Assembly: GCF_047149785.1 (NCBI RefSeq)
Contig: NZ_BAAGBE010000001.1
Coordinates: 1,426,001 to 1,490,000 of the forward strand
From: Nitrobacter sp047149785
GTDB taxonomy: Bacteria > Pseudomonadota > Alphaproteobacteria > Rhizobiales > Xanthobacteraceae
DNA: 64,000 nucleotides
Direction of reading: 5' to 3'
Within the stretch, counting starts at the first letter, position 1. Each line of letters begins with the position of its first letter. A program made the position numbers and the translations under genes. This document shows, one piece after another, positions 32,297 to 39,993 of the stretch. Below the pieces are notes generated by a model, which was not told the DNA's origin, made no database searches, and was given only the letters and a program-made list of their open reading frames with translations.

Positions 32297-33303
32297 GCAA
32301 GCTCGTCGTCACCGCTGCCGGGCCCGCGACGTCGGTGCAGGACGGCGGGCGCCATGGCGCGCAACGCTATGGCCTGACGCCGAGCGGCGCGATGGATCGC
32401 CTCGCACTGGCTGCCGCCAATGGTCTCGTCGGCAATCCGCCCTTTGCGGCCGCGATCGAGGTCGGGCCGTCCGGCGCGTCCTTCTCCGCTCGCGAGGGCG
32501 ACCTGCGTATTGCGCTCGCAGGCGCCGTGCGGAACGCCGACATCGCAGGCCGCCCGGTATCGTTCGACGAATCCTGCATGCTCGGTGACCGCGAAAGCCT
32601 GACGCTCGGCGTCGCGCGCCGCGGCACCTTCAGCTATCTCGCCGTCGAAGGCGGAGTGAAAGGCGAGCCGATGTTCGGCAGTCTCGCCGTCAATGCGCGC
32701 GCCGGCCTCGGCAGTCCGTTCCCGCGGCCGTTGCAGGCCGGCGACGCCCTCGAAGTCGACGCCGCAAAGGCCGCGACCGGGCGACGGATCGATCTCCCCG
32801 CTGTATCCGATGGCCCGATCCGGGTCGTGATGGGTCCGCAGGACGACGAATTCGGCGAGGCAAAGGATCTGTTCCTCCGCAGCGAATGGAGGATCTCGGC
32901 GACAAGCGACCGCATGGGCTATCGCCTCAACGGCCCGACCGTCACGCATCTGCACGGCCATAACATCGTCTCCGATGGCACCGTGAACGGCAGCATCCAG
33001 ATTCCCGGCAACGGACAGCCGATCGTTCTGATGCCGGACCGCGGCACCACGGGCGGCTATCCGAAAATCGCGACAGTGATCACAGCCGACCTCGGCCGCT
33101 TCGCGCAAATGCCCGCCGGCCGCGCCTTCCACTTCCAGGCGATTACCATGGCCGAGGCCCAGGCCGAGGCCCGCGCGATGGCGGACCTGTTGCGAACCCT
33201 CCCCGACCGCATCCGTGAAATACGCAATGTCGACATCAGCGATGCGTTGCGGAACGCCAATATCGCAGGCTCCGCGGTGAATGCATTCGACAACGGAACG
33301 TGA
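32293..33303 (+). CDS. pxpC: 5-oxoprolinase subunit PxpC
   Basis: 336 aa. It is a KipA / allophanate hydrolase subunit-2 family protein: GPATSVQDGGRHGAQRYGLT, PSGAMDRLALAAANGLVGNP, then DRMGYRLNGP and the C-terminal MPDRGTTGGYPKIATV, all typical of the fold. Partner of PxpB; translation is coupled by the ATGA overlap. Followed after 56 bp by pxpA. Confidence 0.93.
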   Translation: MSKLVVTAAGPATSVQDGGRHGAQRYGLTPSGAMDRLALAAANGLVGNPPFAAAIEVGPSGASFSAREGDLRIALAGAVRNADIAGRPVSFDESCMLGDRESLTLGVARRGTFSYLAVEGGVKGEPMFGSLAVNARAGLGSPFPRPLQAGDALEVDAAKAATGRRIDLPAVSDGPIRVVMGPQDDEFGEAKDLFLRSEWRISATSDRMGYRLNGPTVTHLHGHNIVSDGTVNGSIQIPGNGQPIVLMPDRGTTGGYPKIATVITADLGRFAQMPAGRAFHFQAITMAEAQAEARAMADLLRTLPDRIREIRNVDISDALRNANIAGSAVNAFDNGT

Positions 33304-33359
33304 CAAATTCGGCTACCCGCGAAAGCCGCGGCAACCCGCGCTCCGCGTTGGAGTAAGAC

Positions 33360-34127
33360 ATGACGATCGACCTCAACTGCGACCTCGGCGAAGGCTTCGG
33401 CGTCTGGCCGATGGGCAACGATGCCGCGATGATCGACCTCGCGACCTCCGTCAACATCGCATGCGGCTTCCATGCCGGCGATGCCGATACCATGAAGAAG
33501 ACGGTCGATCTCGCCAAGGCGCGCGGGGTCAGCATCGGCGCGCATCCCGGATATCGCGACCTGCACGGCTTCGGCCGCCGGCCGATCGCCGGCCTCACGT
33601 CGTCGGAAATCGAGAATCTCGTCGCCTACCAGATCGGCGCGTTGCAGGCGATCGCGACAATGGCCGGACATCGGGTCACGCATGTGAAGGCGCACGGCGC
33701 GCTCTCCAACGTCGCCTGCGAGGACGACATGACCGCACGCGCCATCGCCTCGGCGATCAGGGCGGTCGATCCCGATCTGGTCTTCATCGTGCCCGCGAAC
33801 TCCCGTCTCGTTGCCGCCGGCGAAACCTTCGGCCTGCCGATGGTGCATGAGGTGTTCGCCGACCGCGCCTATCAGGACGACGGATCGTTGGTGTCGCGCG
33901 GCAAGCCCGGCGCCGTGCTTCACGACGCCGACGCCATCGCCCAACGCGTGGTGAAAATGATTCAGTCCGGAGAGGTGATCTCAATCACCGGCAAGCCGAT
34001 CAGGACGCGGATGGACACCGTCTGCATCCATGGCGACACGCCCGGCGCGGTCGAGATCGCACGGATCTTGTGCAAGGCGCTCAGAGATAACGACATCGCG
34101 GTTGCGCCGTTCAAGACGGCAAAATAA
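33360..34127 (+). CDS. pxpA: 5-oxoprolinase subunit PxpA (LamB/YcsF family)
   Basis: 255 aa. The LamB/YcsF signature is at the N-terminus: MTIDLNCDLGEGFGVWPMGN, then SVNIACGFHAGDADTM with probable catalytic Asp and His. SIGAHPGYRDLHGFGRR, VKAHGALSN and CIHGDTPGAVEIARIL follow. GGAGTAAGAC precedes the ATG. It completes pxpBCA. No separate permease gene is present in this cluster. Confidence 0.95.
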   Translation: MTIDLNCDLGEGFGVWPMGNDAAMIDLATSVNIACGFHAGDADTMKKTVDLAKARGVSIGAHPGYRDLHGFGRRPIAGLTSSEIENLVAYQIGALQAIATMAGHRVTHVKAHGALSNVACEDDMTARAIASAIRAVDPDLVFIVPANSRLVAAGETFGLPMVHEVFADRAYQDDGSLVSRGKPGAVLHDADAIAQRVVKMIQSGEVISITGKPIRTRMDTVCIHGDTPGAVEIARILCKALRDNDIAVAPFKTAK

Positions 34128-34138
34128 CCCCGTTCCGA

Positions 34139-34288
34139 TCAGAACGGATGGATCGACAGCGAACCGAATACTACCGCAGCGATCAGCGCCAGCGACCCAT
34201 ACAACGCAAAGGTCTGGACGCGTAGCGCCATCCGCGTCAGCTCCGCGGCATGACCATCCAAGCGGGCTTCGTCTGATCGTTGAAGCAT
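34139..34288 (-). CDS. Small single-span membrane protein
   Basis: 49 aa from ATG 34288, which follows GGAGGACGAGG, a strong ribosome site. A polar, charged N-terminus (MLQRSDEARLDGHAAELTR) leads to one hydrophobic helix (TFALYGSLALIAAVVFGSL). The open frame extends to 34411, but those residues lie outside the good ribosome site. It converges with pxpA, with 11 bp between stops. Function unknown. Confidence 0.55.
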   Translation of the reverse strand: MLQRSDEARLDGHAAELTRMALRVQTFALYGSLALIAAVVFGSLSIHPF

Positions 34289-34465
34289 CCTCGTCCTCCA
34301 GCGCGCCATCGGCGCAGAATGAACGGTGTTTTCCATTGACGACAAGACCGGTCGGAAAATAACGATGGGTTTCTTCAAAACTTCCGATATCCGGATAGAA
34401 ATTCTTCGCAATCAATGTCCGGGAAAATCCTGTTCGCGGATTGTCCGGTCGAACCGATGACGTCG

Positions 34466-35440
34466 CTACGGCTTGAGGATCGCGGCTCCCGTCGTCAGGC
34501 GCCCTTCCAGGTCGGCATGCGCCCTCGCTGCATCCTTTAGAGCATAGGCATGGTTAATCGGAACGTTCAGCTTTTGATTGATCACGGCGGCGAACAACGT
34601 GTCGGCGCCTTCGAGCAGGTCCTTGCGCGTCGCCACGTAGTCGTTCAGCTTCGGCCGCGTCGCGAACAGCGACCCGTGATTGTTAAGTTCGGCCAGCGCA
34701 AACGGCGGCACCGGACCGGAAGCGTTGCCGAAGCTGACGAACAGGCCGCGCGGCCGCAGGCAGGACAGCGAGCCCGGAAACGTGGTCTTGCCGACGCCGT
34801 CATAGACCACGTCGCACAATTCGTTACGGCTGATCTGCCTGACGCGCGCGACGAAGTCCTCCTCCTTGTAGAGGATGACGTGGTCGCAGCCATTGGCCAG
34901 CGCGAGATCCGCCTTGGCCTTCGATCCGACGGTGCCGATGACGTTCGCGCCGAGCGCCTTCGCCCACTGACAGGCGAGAAGCCCGATGCCGCCGGCCGCG
35001 GCATGGATCAGCACGCGATGACCATGCTCGACCTTGAAGGTCTTGTGCAAGAGGTACCACACCGTCAGGCCCTTCAGCATGAGCACCGCGCCCTGCTCGT
35101 AGGTGATGTGGTCCGGCAGCTTGACGAGCTTGTCGGCCGGAATGATGCGTTCGGTCGCATAACCGCCGAGATTGAAATAGTAGGCGACGCGGTCACCGGG
35201 ATGAAAATCGGTAACGCCCGGCCCGACGGAAACGACTTCGCCGGCGGCCTCGTTGCCGATGACAAACGGCACAGCCGGCGCCTTATAGAGGCCGGTGCGA
35301 TAATAGACGTCGATGAAATTCAGGCCGATGGCATGTTGCCTGATGCGGACCTCGCCCTGCCCCGGCGCCGCTACGTCCACGGCCTCATAAACAAGCGCCT
35401 CGGGACCGCCCACCCGATGAACGCGGACTGCCTTTATCAT
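34466..35440 (-). CDS. NADPH:quinone oxidoreductase (zeta-crystallin type)
   Basis: 324 aa; medium-chain dehydrogenase/reductase family without zinc ligands. The N-terminal GroES-like domain has MIKAVRVHRVGGPEALVYE and GLNFIDVYYRTGLY. The Rossmann domain at about 120-260 has HRVLIHAAAGGIGLLACQWA, with the AAGGIG NADPH-binding motif, and VIGTVGSKAKADLALANGCD. It reduces quinones, probably by one-electron transfer. The length fits Qor. Confidence 0.92.
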   Translation of the reverse strand: MIKAVRVHRVGGPEALVYEAVDVAAPGQGEVRIRQHAIGLNFIDVYYRTGLYKAPAVPFVIGNEAAGEVVSVGPGVTDFHPGDRVAYYFNLGGYATERIIPADKLVKLPDHITYEQGAVLMLKGLTVWYLLHKTFKVEHGHRVLIHAAAGGIGLLACQWAKALGANVIGTVGSKAKADLALANGCDHVILYKEEDFVARVRQISRNELCDVVYDGVGKTTFPGSLSCLRPRGLFVSFGNASGPVPPFALAELNNHGSLFATRPKLNDYVATRKDLLEGADTLFAAVINQKLNVPINHAYALKDAARAHADLEGRLTTGAAILKP

Positions 35441-35526
35441 CGCTTCTTCTCCACGTCGCCAGCGTTTCGGAGAGCGAAGAGCATTGAGTCGTCGTTGTCA
35501 ACTCAGGCATCGAGACTTCAAACGGT

Positions 35527-36252
35527 TCAGCGGGTCGCTTTGTTGCGGTTGCGCCTGGCGAGCACGTTGAACATCTCCACCGCCGCCGAGAAAGCGATCG
35601 CAAAGTAGATGTAGGCACGCGGAATATGGAAATGGAATCCGTCGGCAACGAGCGCGACCCCGATCAGAACCAGAAACGCCAGCGCCAGCATCTTGGTGGT
35701 TGGATGCTCCGCGACAAACCGCGCCACCGGTCCCGACGACACATACATGACGATACAAGCGATGATGACGGCTGCGATCATGATCTCGAGATCCTGCGCC
35801 ATGCCGATCGCGGTGATGATGGAGTCCAGGGAGAACACCATGTCGATGATAATGATCTGAACGATGATCCAGAAGAACGTACCCGATTTCGAGGCTCCAT
35901 GCTCCTCGGTCTCACGCGCCTCCACCTCGCCATGAATCTCGTGCGTCGCCTTGGCGATCAGGAACAGGCCGCCGCCGATCAAGATGACGTCGCGCCAGGA
36001 GAACGCGAATTCCTTCACCGTGAAAACCGGCGTTGTCAGGCCGATCAGCCAGACCAGAATGCTCAGCAGGAGAATACGGAAGATCAGCGCCAGCGCCAGG
36101 CCGATCTGGCGAGCCCGCTTCGCTTGATGCGGCGGGATCCTGGACACGATCACCGACAGAAAGATGACGTTGTCGATTCCCAGCACGATCTCGAGGACCG
36201 TCAGCGTCAACAGCGCAGCCCATGCTTCCGGACTGGTCAACAATTCCATCAT
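35527..36252 (-). CDS. TerC-family integral membrane protein
   Basis: 241 aa from ATG 36252; the frame runs open to 36849 but that is a shadow of pcs. Seven to eight membrane segments. The TerC signature has VLEIVLGIDNVIFLSVI at the start and IIIIDMVFSLDSIITAIGMA in the middle, with the paired Asp residues thought to bind metal ions. Family members have been linked to manganese export and tellurium resistance. The start overlaps the pcs stop (ATGATGA), so the two are translationally coupled. Confidence 0.92.
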   Translation of the reverse strand: MMELLTSPEAWAALLTLTVLEIVLGIDNVIFLSVIVSRIPPHQAKRARQIGLALALIFRILLLSILVWLIGLTTPVFTVKEFAFSWRDVILIGGGLFLIAKATHEIHGEVEARETEEHGASKSGTFFWIIVQIIIIDMVFSLDSIITAIGMAQDLEIMIAAVIIACIVMYVSSGPVARFVAEHPTTKMLALAFLVLIGVALVADGFHFHIPRAYIYFAIAFSAAVEMFNVLARRNRNKATR

Positions 36253-36983
36253 CGATTTTCTGGCCTCAGGATGCGGATCACGGCATCGCCGCAGATGACA
36301 TAGAGCGCAATGGCGCAGAGCACGGCGGTGACCGGCATCGTCACATTGAAATTCTTCGCGACGGTCATGATCGCCAGCACGGTCCATACGGCGATCAGCG
36401 ACAGATTGAGACCACGCAACCGCTTCACCCGCACCGGATGCAGGACGTTGATGGGCACGAAGGTCAGCGCAATAAGCGCGGCGATGCCGAGCGTCGATGC
36501 CAGCGGCGAGGGATGCAGCAGGAACAGGTAAAACGCCGCCGCGTTCCAGAGCGCGGGGAAACCGCGAAAGTGATTGTCGGCCGTCTTCATCCGGCGGTCG
36601 GCGAAATAGAGCGCGCCGCTGATCGCGACGCCCACGCCCAGCAACGGCGCGGCGATCGGCAGCAGCAGGCCGCTCGCAATAATGGCATAGGCAGGAACGA
36701 AGACGTAGGTGACGAAGTCGACCACCAGGTCCAGCACCTCGCCCGACCAGTTCGGTTGTGCCGCTTCGACGTTCAGCCGCCGTGCGATCGGCCCGTCCAG
36801 GCCATCGATCACGAGCGCAAGACCAAGCCAGGCGAACATGGCCGCCCAATGCTCCCGCACGGCCTCAAGCAGTGCGAGCAGCGCGATACCGGCGCCCGTC
36901 GCCGTAAAAACATGGACGAACAACGCGGCTGCGCGCGACGTTCGGGGTCCGGGTAGCGGGTCCTGCCGGCTTGACTGGCTCAT
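36249..36983 (-). CDS. pcs: Phosphatidylcholine synthase
   Basis: 244 aa. The CDP-alcohol phosphatidyltransferase motif reads DGLDGPIARRLNV, then GEVLDLVVDFVTYVF, fitting DGxxARx8Gx3Dx3D closely. About eight membrane helices. It joins choline directly to CDP-diacylglycerol to make phosphatidylcholine; the enzyme is characteristic of rhizobia and relatives. NHFRGFPALWNAAAFYLFLL is typical of Pcs. The stop overlaps the terC-family start. Confidence 0.93.
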   Translation of the reverse strand: MSQSSRQDPLPGPRTSRAAALFVHVFTATGAGIALLALLEAVREHWAAMFAWLGLALVIDGLDGPIARRLNVEAAQPNWSGEVLDLVVDFVTYVFVPAYAIIASGLLLPIAAPLLGVGVAISGALYFADRRMKTADNHFRGFPALWNAAAFYLFLLHPSPLASTLGIAALIALTFVPINVLHPVRVKRLRGLNLSLIAVWTVLAIMTVAKNFNVTMPVTAVLCAIALYVICGDAVIRILRPENR

Positions 36984-37134
36984 TTGCCATCTTTGCTATC
37001 AGGAATTGCGCCGGTTTGCATAACGCTCCTTTGCGGCGTTCGGCCGCGCGAACGACCGGGAACATGAGCGGCCGACGCTGACAATGTTCGCTTGCGGACT
37101 TGAAAATATCGCCGCGAATGTTGATTGTCTGTAT

Positions 37135-38361
37135 ATGAACGAGACTACGAAGCCGGATATCGTTTACGACGTTGCCGTGGTCGGCGGCGGGCCCGCCGGA
37201 CTGGCGGCGGCGATCGCGCTATCCGATGCAGGCGCCCGCACGGTTCTGATCGCCCGCCGCATCGCCTACGGGGATAACCGGACCACGGCGCTGCTCGGCG
37301 GCTCTGTCGATCTGCTCCGTCGGCTTGAGGTCTGGGCCGGTTGCGAGGCCGACGCCGCAGCGCTCCGGGTCATGCGGCTCGTCGACGATACCAGACGTCT
37401 TGTCCGCGCTCCCGAGGTGCGATTTTCATCCGACGAGATCGGACTCGATGCCTTCGGCTACAACATCGAAAACCGCGTGCTGATGGCGGCCATGGAGGCA
37501 CGGGCCGCGGAAGCCGCGAGGCTCACGCGGATCGATGGCGAAGCGGAACACGTGACGCCCGATGAAGCCGCGGTCACCATCACCACCCGGCAGGGAGAGA
37601 CGTTGATTGCGCGTCTCGCTGTCGGTGCCGACGGACGGCAGTCGCTTTGCCGCAAGGCCGCCGGCATCGGCGTCACCCGTCGCGCGCTCGATCAGGCCGC
37701 GTTGACGTTCAACGTCGCTCATGCCCGGCCGCACAAAAATACCTCGACCGAGTTTCACACGCCGCACGGTCCCTGTGTTTTCGTGCCGCTGCCGGGAGAC
37801 CGCTCCAGCGTGGTGTGGGTCGCCTCCCCGAAGGAAGCCGCGCGGCTCAAGGACCTCGGCGACGATGACCTGGCCGAGGCGGCCGAACGGCAATCGCATT
37901 CGATCCTGGGACGGTTTCATGTCGAGCCAGGGCGAAATCTGTTTCCGCTCGGAATCGAGCGACCTGCCCGCTTCGCCAACAACCGCATTGTGCTGGTTGG
38001 CGAAGCCGCCCATGTCCTACCGCCGATCGGCGCGCAGGGCCTGAACATGGGCCTGCGCGATGCTGCCGACATCGCGGACGTTGTCCGCGACGCTCTCTCA
38101 TCTGGCGAGGACCCCGGCTCGCCGCGGACCCTTGCGCGATTCGAAACGGCGCGGCGCAGCGACGTACTGAGCCGTACATTCGCAATCGACATGGCCAACA
38201 GATCGCTGCTGAGCAACTTCCTGCCGGCCCAGGCCGCGCGCGCGCTCGGGCTGCATCTGATCGGCGGGATCGGCCCGCTCCGACGCCTTGCCATGCGCGA
38301 GGGTCTGGCGCCGACATGGCGAAAGTCCTCGTATAGAGAGACGCGATCCGGCCGCTTATGA
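37135..38361 (+). CDS. FAD-dependent monooxygenase, UbiH/UbiF/COQ6-like
   Basis: 408 aa from ATG 37135; 17 residues upstream are in frame but unconserved. The N-terminal Rossmann motif is VAVVGGGPAGLAAAIALSDA, the central segment is VGADGRQSLCRKAAG (DG motif), and the C-terminal GEAAHVLPPIGAQGLNMGLR binds the FAD ribityl part. Enzymes of this group hydroxylate the ubiquinone ring; which position is not clear from sequence. It is divergent from pcs. Confidence 0.92.
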   Translation: MNETTKPDIVYDVAVVGGGPAGLAAAIALSDAGARTVLIARRIAYGDNRTTALLGGSVDLLRRLEVWAGCEADAAALRVMRLVDDTRRLVRAPEVRFSSDEIGLDAFGYNIENRVLMAAMEARAAEAARLTRIDGEAEHVTPDEAAVTITTRQGETLIARLAVGADGRQSLCRKAAGIGVTRRALDQAALTFNVAHARPHKNTSTEFHTPHGPCVFVPLPGDRSSVVWVASPKEAARLKDLGDDDLAEAAERQSHSILGRFHVEPGRNLFPLGIERPARFANNRIVLVGEAAHVLPPIGAQGLNMGLRDAADIADVVRDALSSGEDPGSPRTLARFETARRSDVLSRTFAIDMANRSLLSNFLPAQAARALGLHLIGGIGPLRRLAMREGLAPTWRKSSYRETRSGRL

Positions 38362-38506
38362 ATAGCCGCTCATGAATAGCCATGGGGATCGTTCGCAACG
38401 GCCTTTTCGGATTTCGCGAGCCCGGCCAGACACAAGCGTTCGGGCGAACCCAAGGAACCCGATTTTGCCTCTAGCTTCGGCCGCAATCCTGGTCTATCGA
38501 CGGGAC

Positions 38507-38839
38507 ATGGCAAAAGCGCGTACCGCCAGATTTCAAATCGGCCAGATCGTTCGCCACCGGGTTTTTTCATTTCGGGGCGTGATTTTTGATATCGATCCCG
38601 TATTCAACAACACCGAGGAATGGTGGCTTTCGCTCCCGGAGAATGTCCGGCCGCATAAGGATCAGCCGTTCTATCATCTGCTCGCCGAGAACGCGGATTC
38701 CGAATACGTGGCTTACGTGTCCGAGCAGAACCTGCTGCCCGATGACTCCGGCGAGCCGATCCGGCATTCGCAGGTGCGGGAGATTTTCGTCAAGGACAAA
38801 TCCGGCGGCTATCGTCCCCGCAATCCCTCGCTGAACTGA
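38507..38839 (+). CDS. hspQ: HspQ / hemimethylated-DNA-binding YccV-like protein
   Basis: 110 aa from ATG 38507. The YccV-like domain covers nearly the whole protein: FQIGQIVRHRVFSFRGVIFD, WWLSLPENVRPHKDQPFYHL and AYVSEQNLLPDDSGEPI. In enterobacteria HspQ is a specificity factor for Lon protease and binds hemimethylated DNA. The role here is inferred. The frame is open back to 38372 without support. Confidence 0.92.
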   Translation: MAKARTARFQIGQIVRHRVFSFRGVIFDIDPVFNNTEEWWLSLPENVRPHKDQPFYHLLAENADSEYVAYVSEQNLLPDDSGEPIRHSQVREIFVKDKSGGYRPRNPSLN

Positions 38840-38867
38840 AACCGGTCCCTCGACCTTTAACCGGCTA

Positions 38868-38971
38868 GAGTCTGTTTCAACTGCGTTGAACCAGACTCGT
38901 CGCTTATCTTTTTGTTTGAGCATGATCTTTTCCGAAAACCGGTTTCCACTTTTTCGGATGAGATCATGCTC
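38868..38971. repeat. Two adjacent palindromic elements
   Basis: First hairpin: GAGTCTG-T-TTCAAC at 38868-38881 with GTTGAA-C-CAGACTC at 38885-38898, one mismatch, loop TGC. Second: GAGCATGATC (38918-38927) with GATCATGCTC (38962-38971), enclosing CCGAAAA (38932-38938) with TTTTCGG (38951-38957). Similar 'gagcatgatctttt...ggtttccac' elements are, to my knowledge, widespread intergenic repeats in rhizobia. Confidence 0.85.
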
Positions 38972-38975
38972 CAAC

Positions 38976-39001
38976 AAAAAAGGCGCCCCGCAAGGAGCGC
39001 C
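38976..39001 (-). terminator. Rho-independent terminator of the IalB-family gene
   Basis: Read on the minus strand: GGCGCTCC, loop TTGC, GGGGCGCC, then TTTTTT. The stem is 38982-38989 with 38994-39001 and contains one T-G wobble. It lies 27 bp past the stop of the IalB-family gene. Confidence 0.9.
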
Positions 39002-39027
39002 GTTTTGCTTTGCTCTCCCGGAAAGAA

Positions 39028-39771
39028 CTATTGCTTTGCGGTAGGTGCCGAACCGGCATTCTGCTGGGTGGCTTCGAGCTTCGCGCGCGCCTCGGCGGCC
39101 CGCTTTTGCAGTTCTTCCTGCAACTTCTTCTGGGTCTCTTCGAATACCTTCGGATCGGTCGGCGGGCCGTCATAGGCCTTGGCGAATTCAGCCAGCGGAA
39201 GCGGCAGCGTCAGCGGCGCGCCGTTGGAATTGATCGCCTGAACGATCAGGTTCTGGCCTTTCTTGAGGTGAGCAAGCATGTCCGGTGTCAGGTCGTAGTC
39301 CGACATGCAGCCGTTGGCGAAGCAGATCACGTAAGGACTCTGCTGCGGCGGATTGTTATCGATGATGATGCGTGTTCCGTGGACGAGTTGCATCCCGAGC
39401 GGCAGCGTCACGCGAAGAATCTTCTTCGGCTCGCCTTCCGGCTCGATGACGACCGCTGCGATCACAGGTTGACCGGATTCGATCCGGCCATCCTTGCCGG
39501 TGAAGCAAACCTGCTTGGCCTTGGCGTCCTGGCCCTTCAGGCAGAACTTGGTCCAGGGCGCATAGATCAGTTGCACCTGCTGGTCGGCAGGGGCTGCTGC
39601 GGGCGCTTGCGCGGCATTCGGCGTGGCGGCTTTCTTGCCCTTGGCCGTAGCCGGCTGGTGCTGGGCAAGAGCGGCCGACATAAATGGAGCAACCACGAGC
39701 GTCACCGCCGCCAACAGGGCAAAAGCCCGTCCACGCGGGGGGACCGACGCGGGCAAGAGACGAAAATTCAT
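39028..39771 (-). CDS. Invasion-associated locus B (IalB) family protein
   Basis: 247 aa from ATG 39771. The signal peptide runs to about residue 36 (ending SAALAQ). Then comes an Ala/Lys linker and the IalB-like beta domain with APWTKFCLKGQDAKAKQVCF, VRVTLPLGMQLVHG-like sequence (here ILRVTLPLGMQLVHGTRIII), SPYVICFANGCMSDYDLT and an end region with a coiled coil (EETQKKLQEELQKRAAEARA). Four cysteines could form two disulfides. The family was named from Bartonella but is common in free-living Rhizobiales; its molecular role is unclear. Confidence 0.9.
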   Translation of the reverse strand: MNFRLLPASVPPRGRAFALLAAVTLVVAPFMSAALAQHQPATAKGKKAATPNAAQAPAAAPADQQVQLIYAPWTKFCLKGQDAKAKQVCFTGKDGRIESGQPVIAAVVIEPEGEPKKILRVTLPLGMQLVHGTRIIIDNNPPQQSPYVICFANGCMSDYDLTPDMLAHLKKGQNLIVQAINSNGAPLTLPLPLAEFAKAYDGPPTDPKVFEETQKKLQEELQKRAAEARAKLEATQQNAGSAPTAKQ

Positions 39772-39993
39772 TGCGGAAAACCCTTTCTGAACAATGGCGC
39801 CCGAACGCCGCGACGCAGGCACCGACACTCCGACCGTTGGCGGCTGTCTCTTAGCGAAATGAGGCGGTTGCGTGACAGATGGCCCTATCACGTTCAATTG
39901 CCTGCATTCAATACAAAGACGTTCGAAAAGAGCAATGATAACAGATGTTTTTGATCTTCCGCACCCCGGCGACGGCTGTGGTAAGATTTGGCC

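Noticed and set aside
35527..36849. 440-aa single protein covering pcs and the TerC-family gene
   Set aside because: The first 200 residues are a frame-shifted reading of pcs; the TerC protein starts at 36252.
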